Positions 11,359 to 24,200 of a stretch of 64,000 bases of DNA are shown here, one piece after another (positions within the stretch are counted from its first letter, which is position 1; every line of letters starts with the position of its first letter). This DNA comes from Piper betle. Lineage: Eukaryota; Streptophyta; Magnoliopsida; Piperales; Piperaceae. Below the pieces are notes generated by a model. It saw only the letters and a program-made list of their open reading frames with translations, had not been told where the DNA came from and did no database searches. The position numbers were made by a program, and so were the translations under genes. The stretch spans positions 1-64,000 of the forward strand of contig JAURVB010012431.1 in assembly GCA_033002965.1 (NCBI GenBank). Reading direction: 5' to 3'.

Positions 11359-14245
11359 TGTAACTACCCGCCCTAACCGGACTGGGTGTTACCTAAAAAT
11401 ATAATTGATGTAACATAACGTTCTAGAACATGATTCATAATACAACAATAAGTCTAGAATTTATAAATCATAAAAATAAATCATGTTCTAATAGCATGCA
11501 ACAATACGTAAAAATAAACTAACTCAAAATCTCACAGTCTCGGACCGTTTCCCATAGCCACAATTATAACACAAGAGAATAAAAAGGAAGTCCAATTTAT
11601 TATCAATTCACCAAACCTGGGTTGGTAAAAGATTCACGAACACACTTTTAGTCCTCAGTCCAAAGCTGCTCACCTGCAGAGGCAATTCTGCATTAGTGAT
11701 AAAACCACTAAGCCGCATAATTAAATGAAACAAGTCAATATAATCCCAATTATCATTTCAAGAGACTTTTAGTTGTTATGAGCCTATGCTGAGCTCTTAA
11801 TATGCTGGGAGGGGTGGCCACCCCATCCAGCTCCAATCCCATGCATGCGCACACACGCTACGTGGCCCACGGCCTGTAGTTACCGATATTTGCCATTGAC
11901 TCACCCTCTCGGTATCACAAGTGCATAATGAGCCTTCTTGCACCACTGCGCCCTGTCACCCCTTTCGGCATGGGGGTAGGTGTTTAATCTTTCAGGGGTG
12001 CTGCCTTGTGTCGAATTGAGTCGACCCCGGTTGCGTTCCAGCGCATGGTGGTCAGATACTCAAGTCGACCAAGACTCCTAGATAGTAATTTTCAAGGGTG
12101 CGGCCCCGTGTCAGACTGAGTCAATTCCTTGACCCCAGTTGCACTTAGTGCATGGTGGTCGAATCTGAGCTCAGGCCGACCAGGGCTGCCAACTAAGGGA
12201 AAATACAACATTTCAAATAATTATACGGACCTAGATAGTTCGTACAGTGAACTTGCAACCATGACCAACGATCCTAATCTGAACGAGAACATAAAATTAT
12301 ACATAAGTATAATTTTATTCGAGTAGGAATGCATGCAACTAAATAACTAATATGTATCATTATCAAAATTTGACAACATAAAACATGCAACATTCAACAA
12401 TATTAAATATTGATTTATTCTATGTGACATAAGCATTTAAATCCTATTGTACATTTTAAATTAATTATCTAAATTATAATTCACACTTAACAAATGATAA
12501 AATAATTATCAACTTATAAACAAATATTTAATTACTATTATTAGTATATTTTCCTTCGGTTATAATTTTAATCACTATTATTATTCATAGCAATTTAATT
12601 AATTAAGTTGTTCGATTAAATTATTTAAAATAATTTGTATTATTCTAATTCAAAGATATTACTAATACAATTATTTTAAATTATTCAACTTAATAAAGGT
12701 TCTAACTTTATTTATTTTCATTATGCTATTTAGGTTCAACGCTTGTGATTTTTACACGATTATAAGTTAATAACCCATTTTCTACCTTATTAACTCGTTA
12801 TTAAAATAATTACTTTATTTACCTAGTATTAAATTTAATATGATAAAGTGAAATTCTTTATTTTATTAATTACTTATAACCTTCCGATTTAAATTAATCG
12901 CTTGTAGTACACCGATTAATTATTGACTGTTTATCATTACTGTATTTTTATTACTCATGGCGATTTCGTACAATAATTAATTAGTTCAGCAACTTTAACC
13001 CATAACCCATTAAAATAATTATTTTTAATGATTTATTAGGAGTTAATATTATTTTTAACTCGAGCCGGTGTCGAGGCAAGTGTTATTTACGAGTTGGTAT
13101 TATTATTTAGCTCGAGCCGTGTCGAGTCAAGTTATATTTACAAGTTTGCCACCCAAGGGATTCTTCTTCTTCTTCTTCCCCGACACCATTCTCTGCTTCC
13201 GACCCCAGCCGCCCTCCATTCGCATTGTCGCTGCAGCCGCCAATCGCCTCTGACTGCCATCGATCGTCGCCTTCCAGCCCCGCCATGCCGTCGCAGTGTC
13301 ACCCCGGTCGACCCCAGCCACCTTCCAGCCGCCGCGATGCTGGCATTGCCACGCCTAACGATGCGTTCACGTCACCGATTCCACCACCGGCGAGTGTTGC
13401 CGCCCCAATTGGGTGGTTGCCTTGACACCCTTGACCCTCTATCGACCTTCTCCGGCCAGATTAGAACCCATTGCCACCCAGGACGGCCGGATTTCTTCAC
13501 CCATCACCGTCACCTCTGTTTTTCATTTTTGCTATTTGCTACCCAAGGCCAGCATCCACGGATACAAACATCAGAGGTGCCAACTACAGCCACTGATTTA
13601 TCTCTTGCACCTTGCTGCAACATTTATGCACCTGAGGCTTCGCTACCTTAGAACCGGCGTCTGACCAGGCAAGATTGGCCATAAATTGGAATGATCGCAT
13701 CCCTATTTACAGGCGAGGAGGTCACCCACGAGGGACTGTGCACCAGTAGGACTAGGTTTTTCTTGGCTTGCAATCATCCACTGCAATGGATCCCCGGCGA
13801 AGCTTGGGTGTGATTTCCCATCTTGCCGAACACGAGAACTCGTCGGCCATGGCCAGGATTTTAATTTTCAGTTTAGTTCTTTTCTTTCTTATATATTTAA
13901 GACTTTAATTCTTATGATTATCAAGCTTATTATCAATTCAAAATATGCATGCATGAAAATTAAAATTAGGGAGATAGGAAGAATACCCAAGCAAGGAAGA
14001 ATCCGGCACCGGTAAGGAAGAGGAGAAGAAAATGAGAATGAAAGGTGGCTAGGGTATGGGAAAACACCCTAACACTTGTATTTCATTTAACCTGGTAACC
14101 GGGTAAATAATAATATATAGTAATTACCCGGGTAGAATTAACCGGGTAGAGAATATAATATAATTAATAATATTAATTCTCCAATGTTTGATCCTTCCTC
14201 GACCGAGTTGAATATTATTATTATTTTTTTGTCATAGTCTTTATA
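11359..14245 (-). repeat. 5' LTR of A3 (minus strand), 2,887 bp
   Basis: On the plus strand it starts TGTAACTACC (sense end GTTACA) and finishes GTCATAGTCTTTATA (sense start TATAAAGAC, a decayed TGTAAAGAC). It lacks the long arrays of A1 and A2; in their place are two diverged motifs containing GACCACCATGC or its complement. It has a GC-rich segment (13140-13650) and two adjacent palindromes (13055-13079 and 13105-13128). The long ORFs in the GC-rich part look like composition effects. Confidence 0.85.
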
Positions 14246-14730
14246 GTAGCTACGGGTGAGTGTGTGCGTAGTGTCTCTGTTGAGATTCAACAGCGACAAT
14301 TAATTGCGGACTTGATATTATTCAGGATGACAGAGTTCGATGTGATCTTTGGGTTGGATTGGGTTTCCAAGCACGGTGCCCTGATAGATTGCCGGAAAAT
14401 GATGGTGACTTTTCAATGCGGAAGTCACCTCTTCTTTTCCAGGGTCAAGGCAGAAACAGAGAAAGGCTGGATCTTCTATTAGAATGCAGTGGGACAACTG
14501 GACAGGGGTTGTGAGTTGTTGATGGCCGGTTTGGTGTTGGCAGAATAGAATGGCTCAGGAGACAAGCCCAGCATTGAGCTGATTCCAGTTGTCAGGGAGT
14601 TTGCATATGTCTTTTCAGATGAGATCACCGGATTGCCATCGAAGAGAGAGGTCGATTTTGTTATAGATTTGATGCCAAGGTCAGCACCCATCTCTAGAAC
14701 CCCATATCAGATGGCACCATTGGAACTCTG
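14246..14730 (+). pseudogene. Aspartic protease (C-terminal part) and linker of B1
   Basis: GECVRSVSVEI, LIADLILFRMTEFDVIFGLDWVSKHGALIDCRKMMVTF matches the C-terminal half of the retropepsin-like domain of plant gypsy elements, with the conserved D-V-I-L/F-G-x-D-W box. The catalytic DSGA box should lie just upstream and is removed by the A3 insertion at 14245. The linker to RT has a TAG near 14480. The enzyme would process the Gag-Pol polyprotein. Confidence 0.8.
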
Positions 14731-15487
14731 AGAGCTCAAGGAGTAATTGGAGACATTGTTGGATCAAGGTTTTATCCAACCGAGCGTGTCACCGTGGGGA
14801 GCACTGGTGTTGTTTGTGAAGAAGAAGGATGGAAGCTTGTGTTTGTGCATCGACTATAGGACACAAAACCATGTAACCATTAAGAACAGATACCCTCTTC
14901 CTCGTATTGATGATCTATTTGACCAGTTGAGCTCAGCAACAGTCTTTTCGAAGATTGTCTTGAGATCCAGCTACCACAAGTTGAGGATTAGAGCAGAGGA
15001 TATTCCGAAGACTGCATTTAGAACGAGGTATGGACACTACGAATTTTTGGTTGTGCCCTTTGGATTGACAAATGCCCCAACAGCATTCATGGACCAAATG
15101 AATAGAGTGTTCAGTCCCTTTTTGGATCAATTTGTGATAGTCTTTGTGGTTGACATCTTGGCGTATTCCTCATCAAGAGAAGAACATGAATAGCATCTCC
15201 GTACGATGCTACAAGCCCTAAGGGAGCATAGACTGAACGAAAAATTTGTGAAGTGTGACTTTTGGCTTTCAGAGGTCAACTTCTTGGGGCATATTATATC
15301 AGCAGTAGGGATTTCAGTGGATCCAGTGAAGATAGAGGCAGTTGTACAGTGGGGACAACCGATAACACCTTCTGAGATACGAAGTTTCCTTGGTCTAGCA
15401 GGGTATTACCGTCATTTTATACAGGGTGTTTCCTCCATAGTAGCTCCTCTCACGCAGCTGACTAGGAAGGACAAACACTTTGTATAG
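14731..15487 (+). pseudogene. Reverse transcriptase of B1, catalytic residues lost
   Basis: Nearly the full RT fold is readable: [57 protein letters not shown], then after a TAG at 15191 the thumb [27 protein letters not shown]. Two catalytic positions are changed: the box that reads [10 protein letters not shown] in A1 is [10 protein letters not shown], and the active-site FVDD is FVVD. With two of the three metal-binding aspartates gone, this copy could not polymerise even if the stops were absent. Confidence 0.88.
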
Positions 15488-15930
15488 ACTAACGAGTGTG
15501 AGCAGAGTTTTAGGACGCTGAAGGAGAGATTGACTTCAGCACTGGTTCTCACATTACCAGAGGGGCACGATGACTTTGTAGTCTACACAGATGCCTCAGG
15601 AATTGGCCTTGGTTGTGTTTTGATGCAGAGAGATAAGGTTATCGCATATGCATCTCATCAGCTAAAGGTGCATGAGCGTAACTACCCCATTCACGATTTG
15701 GAACTTGCAACAGTGGTTTTTGCCCTCAGAATATGAAGACATTACCCCTATGGGACTTCCTTTTGACTTTTGACTGATCACAAAAAACTAAAGTATATCT
15801 TCACAGAGAAGGATTTGAACAGCCGACAGAGGAGATGGTTGGGGTTGTTGTCTGATTGTGAGATCGATATCTCATATCATGAGGGCAAGGCAAATGTAGT
15901 AGCAAACGCTTTGAGTAGGAGGCCAATTTG
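15488..15930 (+). pseudogene. RNase H of B1
   Basis: [50 protein letters not shown] then a TGA, and beyond it DHKKLKYIFTEKDLNSRQRRW and EGKANVVANALSRR. The TDAS and DLELA catalytic boxes are kept; the third (usually TDHKSLKY) is changed at its start and the last D of VVADALSR is N. Stops at 15487 and 15734 break the frame. Confidence 0.85.
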
Positions 15931-16060
15931 AGACTCACTGGGGATGGCAGTAGTTTTAGTGACTATGATCGGTACACGCCAGAGGCAGTTAGTTTGAATG
16001 ATTGCTAGACTCTTGATTCAACTGAGTATTTTTGAGTAGATTAGAGCGACACAAAATGAG

Positions 16061-16376
16061 GATAAACAATGGGCTCAGTGGTTAGAGCAAGGAATTCACA
16101 GAGATTTGGTCAGGGATGCAGATGGACTGGTCAGATTGAGAGGATGTCTTTTCGTTCTAGACATCATTGAGTATCCTAGACTTCATAGGACCATTCTTCA
16201 CGACGCCCACATCTCGAGGTGCACAGTGCATTCGGGTGGGATGAAGATGTATCACGATGTTCGACGATCCTATTGGTGGCCAGGATTGAAGAGAGGTTTT
16301 TGACACTGTAGCCAGGTGTTTAGTCTGTCAACCAGTGAAGGCTGAACACAAGCGCCCTGGTGGGATCTTATAGCCA
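16061..16376 (+). pseudogene. Integrase zinc-binding (HHCC) domain of B1
   Basis: RLHRTILHDAHISRCTVHSGGMKMYHDVRRSYWWPGLKR holds the two histidines (DAH and VHSG). The two cysteines follow in a shifted frame near 16305-16335 (CSQVFSLST-like). Stops after KRGF and a frameshift separate this from the core. The domain helps bind the LTR ends before integration. Confidence 0.8.
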
Positions 16377-16989
16377 TTGCAGACCCCAAAGTGGAAGTGG
16401 GAGAGTATAGCATATGATTTTGTAGTCGGTCTACCTAAGAATTGCCACCAGAGAGACATAGTATGGGTAATAGTGGATCGACTAACGAAGTCTGCACATT
16501 TTATCCCTATTAGAATGGATTACCCGTTATCCACTTTGGCGACCTTGTATTGGTATGAGATAGTACAACTGCATGGAGTTCCATTGGAGGTCATCTCAGA
16601 TAGAGACCCACGGTTTATATCCCATTTTTGGAGAGCTTTTCAAGCAGCCATGGGCACAGAGTCGAAGTTCAGCACCGCTTTCCACCCTCAGACAGATGGG
16701 CAGTCTGAAAGAACTATTCAGATTCTTAAGGGTGCTTAGGGCCTGTATGCTAGATTTTGGAGGCAACTGGGCAAAGCATTTGCAATTGGTGATATTTGCC
16801 TACAACAACAGTTACCAGGCTAGCATTGGGATGGCACCATTTGAAGCGCTATATGGTAGGCCATGCAGATCCCCTGTGTGTTCGGTACAGGGCAGTGAGC
16901 CGATGGTAGTTGGACCAGAGATGGTTCAGCAGACACAAGATGTGGTTATGCTGATTAAAAAGAGGATGAGGTCAACTCAGGACCAATAG
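16377..16989 (+). pseudogene. Integrase catalytic core (DDE) of B1
   Basis: WKWESIAYDFVVGLPKN, IVDRLTKSAHFIPI, QLHGVPLEVISDRDPRFISHFW, FHPQTDGQSERTIQILKG. The three acidic residues are present: D in AYDF, D in ISDRD, E in QSERT. A TAG near 16737 and a one-base shift follow; the match resumes in the overlapping frame with YNNSYQASIGMAPFEALYGRPCRSP. The catalytic triad is intact but the frame is not. Confidence 0.88.
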
Positions 16990-17502
16990 AGAAGCTACGC
17001 TGATCAACGCCGACGTGAGGTTCACTTCATGGTCGAAGAACATGTTCTTCTGAAAGTGTCACGAAACAAGGGGAACATGAGGCTTGGTATGCGTGGGAAG
17101 CTTAGCCTACGGTGCATAGGACCATTCGATGTTCTAGAATGTGTAGGTCAGGTGGCCTATCGCTTGGCACTGCCGCCTCACCTATCAGCCATACACCCAG
17201 TGTTCCACATGTCCTTATTGAAGAAGTGCCACCCAGATAACTCCCACGTTATCAGTTTCCAAGAGATAAAATTCCATCCTGACTTGACGTATCCAGAGGA
17301 CGCAACAAGGATAGTTGATCGCCAAGTGAAGACCCTCAGGCGTAAGCAGGTTCCCTTAGTAAGAGTGTAGTGGAATCGACGCCAAGTTGAAGAATCTACG
17401 TGGGAGCGTGAGGAAGAGATCAGGTGGAGGTAACCTAAGTTGTTCGAGCAGCCAGCTTCTAAACCAGGTACTCCAGTTTCCAACCTCAATTATAGTTTAT
17501 AG
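16990..17502 (+). pseudogene. Integrase C-terminus and chromodomain of B1
   Basis: VLLKVSRNKGNMRLGMRGKLSLRCIGPFDVL is the usual SH3-like tail, followed by LALPPHLSAIHPVFHMSLLKKC and a canonical C-terminal chromodomain pattern: RQVKTLRRKQVPLVRV, a TAG, WNRRQVEESTWEREEE, a stop, and PKLFEQ up to TAG at 17500. The spacing fits group II chromodomains of Tekay/Del-type elements. Two stops inside make it a pseudogene. Confidence 0.87.
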
Positions 17503-17552
17503 CATTATGTTTGACGCCTCCTTGATTTAAAATTTAAAGGACAAAATTTTAT

Positions 17553-17564
17553 AAGGAGGGAAGG
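17553..17564 (+). other. Polypurine tract of B1
   Basis: AAGGAGGGAAGG, preceded by a T-rich stretch (CAAAATTTTAT), lies one base before the LTR start. The same tract is used in B3 (57080-57091). Confidence 0.8.
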
Positions 17565-17565
17565 T

Positions 17566-18999
17566 TGTAAAACCCGAGACTCGAGTTAGGGTTTTATAGT
17601 CGTTAGCCGGTCGGTTTGACAATGATTCGAGTCAGTTCATCTTTCAGAACACGTACGCGGGGCCAATGCCAACCGTGTGCACGTGCTATGAGCGTTCATG
17701 TATACGCAAGTATCGATGATAGAGTCAGATACGCATCAGCAGACTGAGTTATCAGTAGATATGAGAGTATATAGTTGATGATTTTATTTTTTTATGTTAT
17801 GAGTGTAGAATTAGTTTAGGCCGACTAACGCATTAGGTCGCGGTAGATTGTATTCGGGTGGGTTATTATTTATACAACACGTCATTTGGATGTTGTGGGG
17901 TTTTGTTTGATTTAATTGGATTTTTCCCAATCTTTCTGGATTTTTCTGGGATTTATTCCGAGTTAGTTATTATTCTTGACTCGAGCCGGTGTCGAGTCAA
18001 GTTCTAGTTACAAGTTTGCCACTACTATATTTCTCATCTCCCTCCCCCAAACCCCCGACGTCTTCACCACCCCAAACCCTAGCCGCCACCCTTGAGGTTG
18101 TCACCACCGCCGCTAACGCCATGTCTCCGCCGATTGACTCCGCCCATCCTGGTCGTGCCGACGCCTTGTCACCTCGACCACGCCTGCCACTATCCAGCCG
18201 TCGCAATGCTGGAAATCGCCCACAATTTCACGGTTGTTCCCGATGTGATTCTGCCACCGTCTGCGCCGGACCGCCTCCGCCATGACGTCGAAGCTCTCCC
18301 CTTGACTTCCCCTACCTTACCCCCTTACCTATCGCCATTGTCGAGGCTGGCCGTGGGTCTGATTGGAGTGACCAACCACCCGACCGAACTCAATGCTCCT
18401 GTTGGTGGTCATCGCCGTCGCGGCTGCCCTTGTCGTCAAGACGGTGCTAACCCTTACCTCTGATTGCCCCGCCGGCTCACCTTTACCACCTTCGTCCATC
18501 GGCACCAATTTCAGCACCGATCGCGAGGTGGTTGTCTGTCTTTTTTAGTATTATTATATACATGTTGTGGTCATGGTAGCATATTGGAATTAATTTTATT
18601 AACTTCATGATTTTAGTTTAATTAATCGTGAATTATGATAAACATGTTATGATTAGCGTAGATTGCATTGTGTGATGTAAATGCTAACTAATGAAATAGT
18701 TAGTAAACCACTGAATAGTTAATTAAATACTTGTTAGCTAGTTAATTTATGAATTTGCATGATTTGGGTTTTGCATGCTAGTATTAAGTTAAACGGATTA
18801 AATTGATTAAACTATGGTCACCTAATTAGAATAGGTATGTTTTGAAATTAGAATTAAAAGTGCTAGGTAATAAGTAACGTATGAAATCATAAAATTATTA
18901 ACTTGCTTGACAATTGGAGATTTAGTGTGATTGTTGAGATGATTGTCATGTTTGATTGGGTTCCTGTATGAATGTGGCTATATTAGTTATATAGGCATG
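17566..18999 (+). repeat. 3' LTR of B1, first half
   Basis: It starts TGTAAAACCC and matches the B3 5' LTR (51998 on) in order: CGGTCGG, GAACACGT, GTGCACGTGCTATGA, the palindrome (17976-18000), TTACAAGTTTGCCAC, a GC-rich stretch to 18530 and an AT-rich stretch with TTAATTA. It is cut at 19000 by an A LTR. The second half is not found elsewhere in the window. Confidence 0.85.
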
Positions 19000-21243
19000 T
19001 GTAACGACCCGCCCTAACCGGGCCGGGGTTACTTAAAGAGTTAAATATTGTAAACATACTATTCATGAACATGAATCATGACACAGTAAATAATTTTAGA
19101 AAATTTATATATCATAAAAATGAATCATGTTCTAATAACATGTGACAATACATAAAAATAAAGTCCCACAGTCTCTTACCGTTTCCCATAGCTACATTTA
19201 TAACACAAGAGAATAAAAAGGAAATCGAATTTATTATGAATTCACCAAACCTAGGTTGGTAAAAGATCCACCAACCACACTTTTCATCCTCAGTCCAAAG
19301 CTGCTCACCTGTGTAGGCAATTCCGCGTTAGTGATAAAACCACTAAGTCACATAATTAAATGAAACAAGTCAATATAATCCCTATTATCATTTCTCGAGA
19401 CTTTTAGTTGTTATGAGCCTATGTCGAACTCTTAATATGTTGGGAGGGGTGGCCACCCCATCTAGCTCCAATCCCAAGCCGAGCTCTTAATATGTTGGGA
19501 GGGGTGGCCACCCCATCCAGCTCCAATCCCAAGCATGCGCACGCACGCTACGTGGCCCACAACCTGTTGTTACTGATATTTGCCATTGACTCACCCTCTC
19601 GGTATCACAAGTGCATAATGAGCCGTCTTGCGCCACTGCACACTGTCACCCCTTTCGACATGGGGGCAGGTATTCAATCTTTCAGGGGTGCTACCCTACG
19701 TCGAATTGAGTTGACCCCAGTTGCGCTCAGCGTATGGTAGTCGGTTATGAACTCAAGTCGATGAAGACTCCCACATAGTAATTTTAAACGGTGCGGCCAC
19801 GTTTCGGACTGAGTCAATTCCTTGACCTCGGTTGTACTCAGTGCATGGTGGTCGAACGATCCTACTCTGAACGAGAACATAAAATTATACATAAGAATAA
19901 TTTTATTCAAGTAGAAATGCATACAACTACATAACTAATATATATATCATTATCAAAATTTGACAACATAAAGAATGCAACATTCAGCAATATTAAATAT
20001 TAAATTATTCATGTGACATAATCATTTAAATCCTACTTTACATTTTAAATTAATTATCTAAATCAAAATTCATACTTCACTAATGATAAATTAATTATTA
20101 ACTTATAAACAAGTATTCAAGTATTTAATTACTATTATTAGTATATTTTCCTTTAAGATGATAATTACTTAACCACAATCTTGACGATTTAATTTACGGT
20201 TTTATTCTTTAATCATTATCATTATTAATAGCAATTTAATTAATTAAGTTGTTCGATTAAATTATTTAAAATGATTTGTATTGTCCTAATTCAAAGATAT
20301 TACTAATACAATTGTTTTAAATTATTCAACTCGATAAAGGTTTGAACTTCATTTATTTTCATTATGTTATTTCGGTCAATGCTTGTGATTTTTACACGAT
20401 TATAATTTAATAACCCATTTTCTACCACACTGACTCGTTATTAAAATAATCACTTTATTTACCTAGTATTAAATTTAATATGGTAAAGGTGAAATTTTTA
20501 TTTCATTAATCACTTATAACCATCCGATTTAATTTAATAGCTTATAATACACCGATTAATTTTCAACCGTTTATCATTGCCGTATTTTTATTACTCATGT
20601 CGATTTCGTAAAAAATTTAATTTGTTTTAGCAAATGTAACCCATAACCATTTGAATAATAATTTTTTTAGGTTTTATTACAAGTTAGTATTATTTTTTAA
20701 CTCGAGCTGCGTCGAGTCATGTAATATTTACAAGTTTGCTATCTGCTTCTTCCCTGACGCTCTTCTCTTCTCCAAACCTCATCTTTGGCACCAAAAACAG
20801 ACTCGTCCTTCTTCTCCAACCCTTATCTTGGCACCAAAACTAGATCACGTCCTCCATCAACTACAACCTTCCCCAGCAATCAAATTGGAAGCCTAAAGTT
20901 CATGCTTTACAGCAATTATCCATGTCGAACCCTGTCCTGCACCTAGGCACACAATGCCTAGCCAGCAGCACCGCCGAGAATGCAAAGCGAACACCGTCAG
21001 GCCAACAGCACCGCCGGGAACACTCCCCTTCTCCCCGCACAACAACCCACAACCTCAAGCCAAGCACTATGAGCATGCACGGCATGTGCCTTGGCCGATG
21101 AACTAGTATGGATGCTTAACTTGACAGGCACCGAAGGTATTCCCCACAGCGTTGCCCACTATAAAATGCACCAACCTAATTATGTCTACGAAGGAATGTG
21201 AAATGATGCTAGGGTGCTAGGTTGTACTAAGATGAGCAATCCC
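19000..21243 (-). repeat. A-family LTR on the minus strand (A4), truncated
   Basis: TGTAACGACCCGCC on the plus strand is the sense end of an A LTR. The match runs through the two GACCACCATGC-type motifs, the AT-rich part, the palindrome region (near 20699) and the segment that in A1 lies near 540-900. The sense start (TGTAAAGAC) is not seen; the match fades near 21180 and the solo LTR A5 follows. No internal region is attached. Confidence 0.75.
19426..19535. repeat. 55-bp tandem duplication inside A4
   Basis: Two adjacent copies (19426-19480 and 19481-19535) share CTCTTAATATGTTGGGAGGG through CAATCCCAAGC with two visible differences. The single-copy version is in A3 near 11793-11860, so this is a recent local duplication. 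Confidence 0.85.
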
Positions 21244-21248
21244 ATTAC

Positions 21249-24200
21249 TGTATAGACTATGAAAAAAAAATATTAGTAATAATATATTCGACGCGGTCCG
21301 GGAAGGACCAAACGTATTATATTCTCTACCCTGTTAATTATTTACCCATTTTATTATTTACCCGTTAAACGAAATGCTAGTGTTGGAGTGTTTTCACATA
21401 CCCTAGTCGTCATTTCATTTTATTTTTATGAGGGACGTTCTCCTCACCCTAGCCTTCGTTCGCATTTTCTTCTCCTCTTCCTTACCGGTGCCGACTTCTT
21501 CCTCTTTGCTTGGGTATCCTTCCTAGCTCCCTCTTCTTAATTTCCTTGCATGCATATTCTTTTTAGTTGATAATAAGCTTGATGAACATGAGAAATAAAG
21601 TCTGAAATCAACAATAAACAACTAAAATTAAACTGTAAACTGAAATTTTCCATGGCCGACGAGTGCAAGAATTTGGGCAAGGATGGGCGACTTTAAACAA
21701 TTGTAAGGCAGCCACTCACACTCGTGAACCAAACCAGCATGTTACAGGCCCCGGTTAGGTCGGCTAACCCGAACCTAACTCGTGCGGATCCTATCTCGGC
21801 GTCTTAAGATGAAGATCCAACTTGCTATATATATGTATGAATGCATAAAACCCTAACAGGATATTACATGGATGACATGCAACTAATTTTCACACCAACA
21901 CAATTACAATCAAAATTAGTAAAAATTCTAAAACGAAAGGGACAGAATTTCCCCTAAAAAAGTAATTAGGGGCCACCCTGTCAAAATCATATATTCAAGC
22001 ATATATACGCATAGCAACAATAGCATTCACACAGACTTCTAATCTACTATATTCATCATTCTCTGAACTTTGGGTCCTAACCCCATCACACTTTTGCTGC
22101 GCTACACTGATCATTTCATTTCATGTCATTGTCATGCCTCAAATATTTAATCATAGCATGTTTATAAAATAACATCATAAACAAAACATTAAACATTCAA
22201 TCACCCAATGTGTGTGTGCAGAAGACCTTATTGCTCCTCCGTCCTGGCCGGCACATCCATCTCGTGCTTATCACCTACATATATATAGGAAAAACGTCAG
22301 TAACAAGGGTTACTGGTCCGAAAAGAAAATAACTATAACAAACTGGCTATGAGAGCAAACTCTCATATGCAAGAAAACAACATATACTCCACATGAACAC
22401 TCTGAAGGGCACTACTGAGAAGTCACTGGGCTGCAGACCCGGTAGCATCCCGAACTTACTGATCTGCTGCTAGTACTGTGCCACTCTCGGCACTTCTTTT
22501 TCAGTACTTCTCGTGAAACTTTATCCTATGCCCTCTCCTTACCTCCATATTTCTCCTGGCCTTGAGCACGAATGCCGAGTACTCTCAGGCAGTCACCTTT
22601 AGTACCCTTTGAACCACAAGTCCAGACATGTGCTGTACTAAACAGTACCCGTAAACCTCCACGTCCTCCGGGTGTGAGGAACTCAAACGCGGAGTTGTTA
22701 GGATCCGTTGGGAATGGAACAGTCTGCTGGCACTAATCCAGAGCCACCTTTGACTGTCACGGCATCCTCTGCATGGTACGTGCAGTCGATTTCTCCATCT
22801 CTCGTCTCACTGAAAATGCGAAAACTATATATATATATAGGCTTGGGTAGGGAGTTATATAATAGGCCCGAAGGCAACTTTTGGTGGATCTTGTTTTCAA
22901 AATCAACCTCGAGGGATCTCATCCTCGAGGGGTTATTAATCTGAAAAATGTTCGGTTAAATGGCCCGAGTTAAGTGGGATCCGATAAAACGCCACTTAAC
23001 CCGTCCTGCAGACAATAAGATAAACATACAATAGAAAGACGTAAAATAGAGTCAAGTCCTAAACGGACCTGGTAGAAGCTCCAAGCGTGTCATCGCGCCT
23101 AGGCGGTGAGCTCCTACTCCGTACCTACACATCAAAACTAAATACTAACGCCCACTAACTACATGATGCATCTAAATCAATGAATCACACACAATGCAAC
23201 CACAAAATCATCCATCAAAATAACAATCAAATAATTATAAGAGTAAATAATCCTAACTCAACTATTCATACCATATTTTATTCTATTCTTCTAAGTTGCA
23301 TCGTACTAGATTAACATGCTCATACACAATTCATCTCATTGGATCACTTACTTCATTCACTAATAATCTCACCATGCACATCTTTACTTTATTCATGGCC
23401 AAGACATTAATCATGATAATTAATCAACCCTAGCATGCTATGCTAACAATTATCATCAATTTTAAATAAATCAATCGGAGGTAATTATACCTCACGTTGT
23501 CGACAATCGGTGACGGTTAGGGTTCTGTCGCGTGTCTCGGAACTCAAATTCGGAGCTCATCGGCGTCCGAAGCTCGATCGGGCTCGACTGGGTAAGCCCC
23601 GCGGAAGATTCGGTGAATTCCAGTGAATTCCAGAAATTCCGGTTTTTCGGCGGTTTTGCGGTAGCTGCTGGCAGTTTTCCGGCGGCTTCCGGTGGTTTCC
23701 CGGCGACAATCGCCGGCGGCGTCTACTGGCCGGAAAGTGGTCGCGTTGGGTACCCTCAGAACCGGCTCGGCGAGCCCGACTTATCTACGAGCTCGACGCG
23801 GCCAACGGAGGTGGTAGCTCGCCGAAAAATGCATAAAACAGAGTCGGCAGTGATGGTGGCTAGATCCGGCCGGCCACGGCGGCGATGGCCTCCGTTCCGG
23901 TCGCGGAAGGTCGCTGGAAGGCTAAGGGTGCTGAGGCGACCGACCGATTGCGGCGGCACTGGTAGCCATAGGCAGAATCGGCGACGGAAGCACAATGCGG
24001 GCACAGCGTCGCGGCATGGATCCTCTCGTCGCTGCAGTCCGATGGGGGCCGGACCTGGTCCGGGCGGCAGGGCGACGCCGTGGCCGGGCTGGGTGGCGTC
24101 GATCGGCGGCCAGGCGGCGTCGGCCGTGGCAGCGGTGGCGCACGAATAGGGGCAGCGCGGCGGTTAGGGTTTGGGGGTGGGGGAAAAGGTCGGGGTGAAA

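Larger units (their letters stand above)
10002..14245 (-). mobile_element. LTR retrotransposon A3 (minus strand), truncated by A1
   Basis: On the minus strand the order is LTR (14245 down to 11359), PBS (11356-11345), gag, then RT cut off at 10002, exactly where the A1 3' LTR ends. The missing half should lie left of A1, outside the window. The outer LTR edge at 14245 abuts the protease region of B1, so A3 inserted into B1. Order of events: B1, then A3, then A1. Confidence 0.82.
14246..17565 (+). mobile_element. Internal region of element B1, Ty3/gypsy chromovirus pol
   Basis: Pol domains run in the gypsy order protease, RT, RNase H, integrase, chromodomain, followed by a polypurine tract and a 3' LTR at 17566. 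The left part (gag, 5' LTR) is cut off by A3 and lies outside the window. There are many stops and frameshifts, so the element is old. It differs from the A family in pol sequence and in its LTR. Confidence 0.9.
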
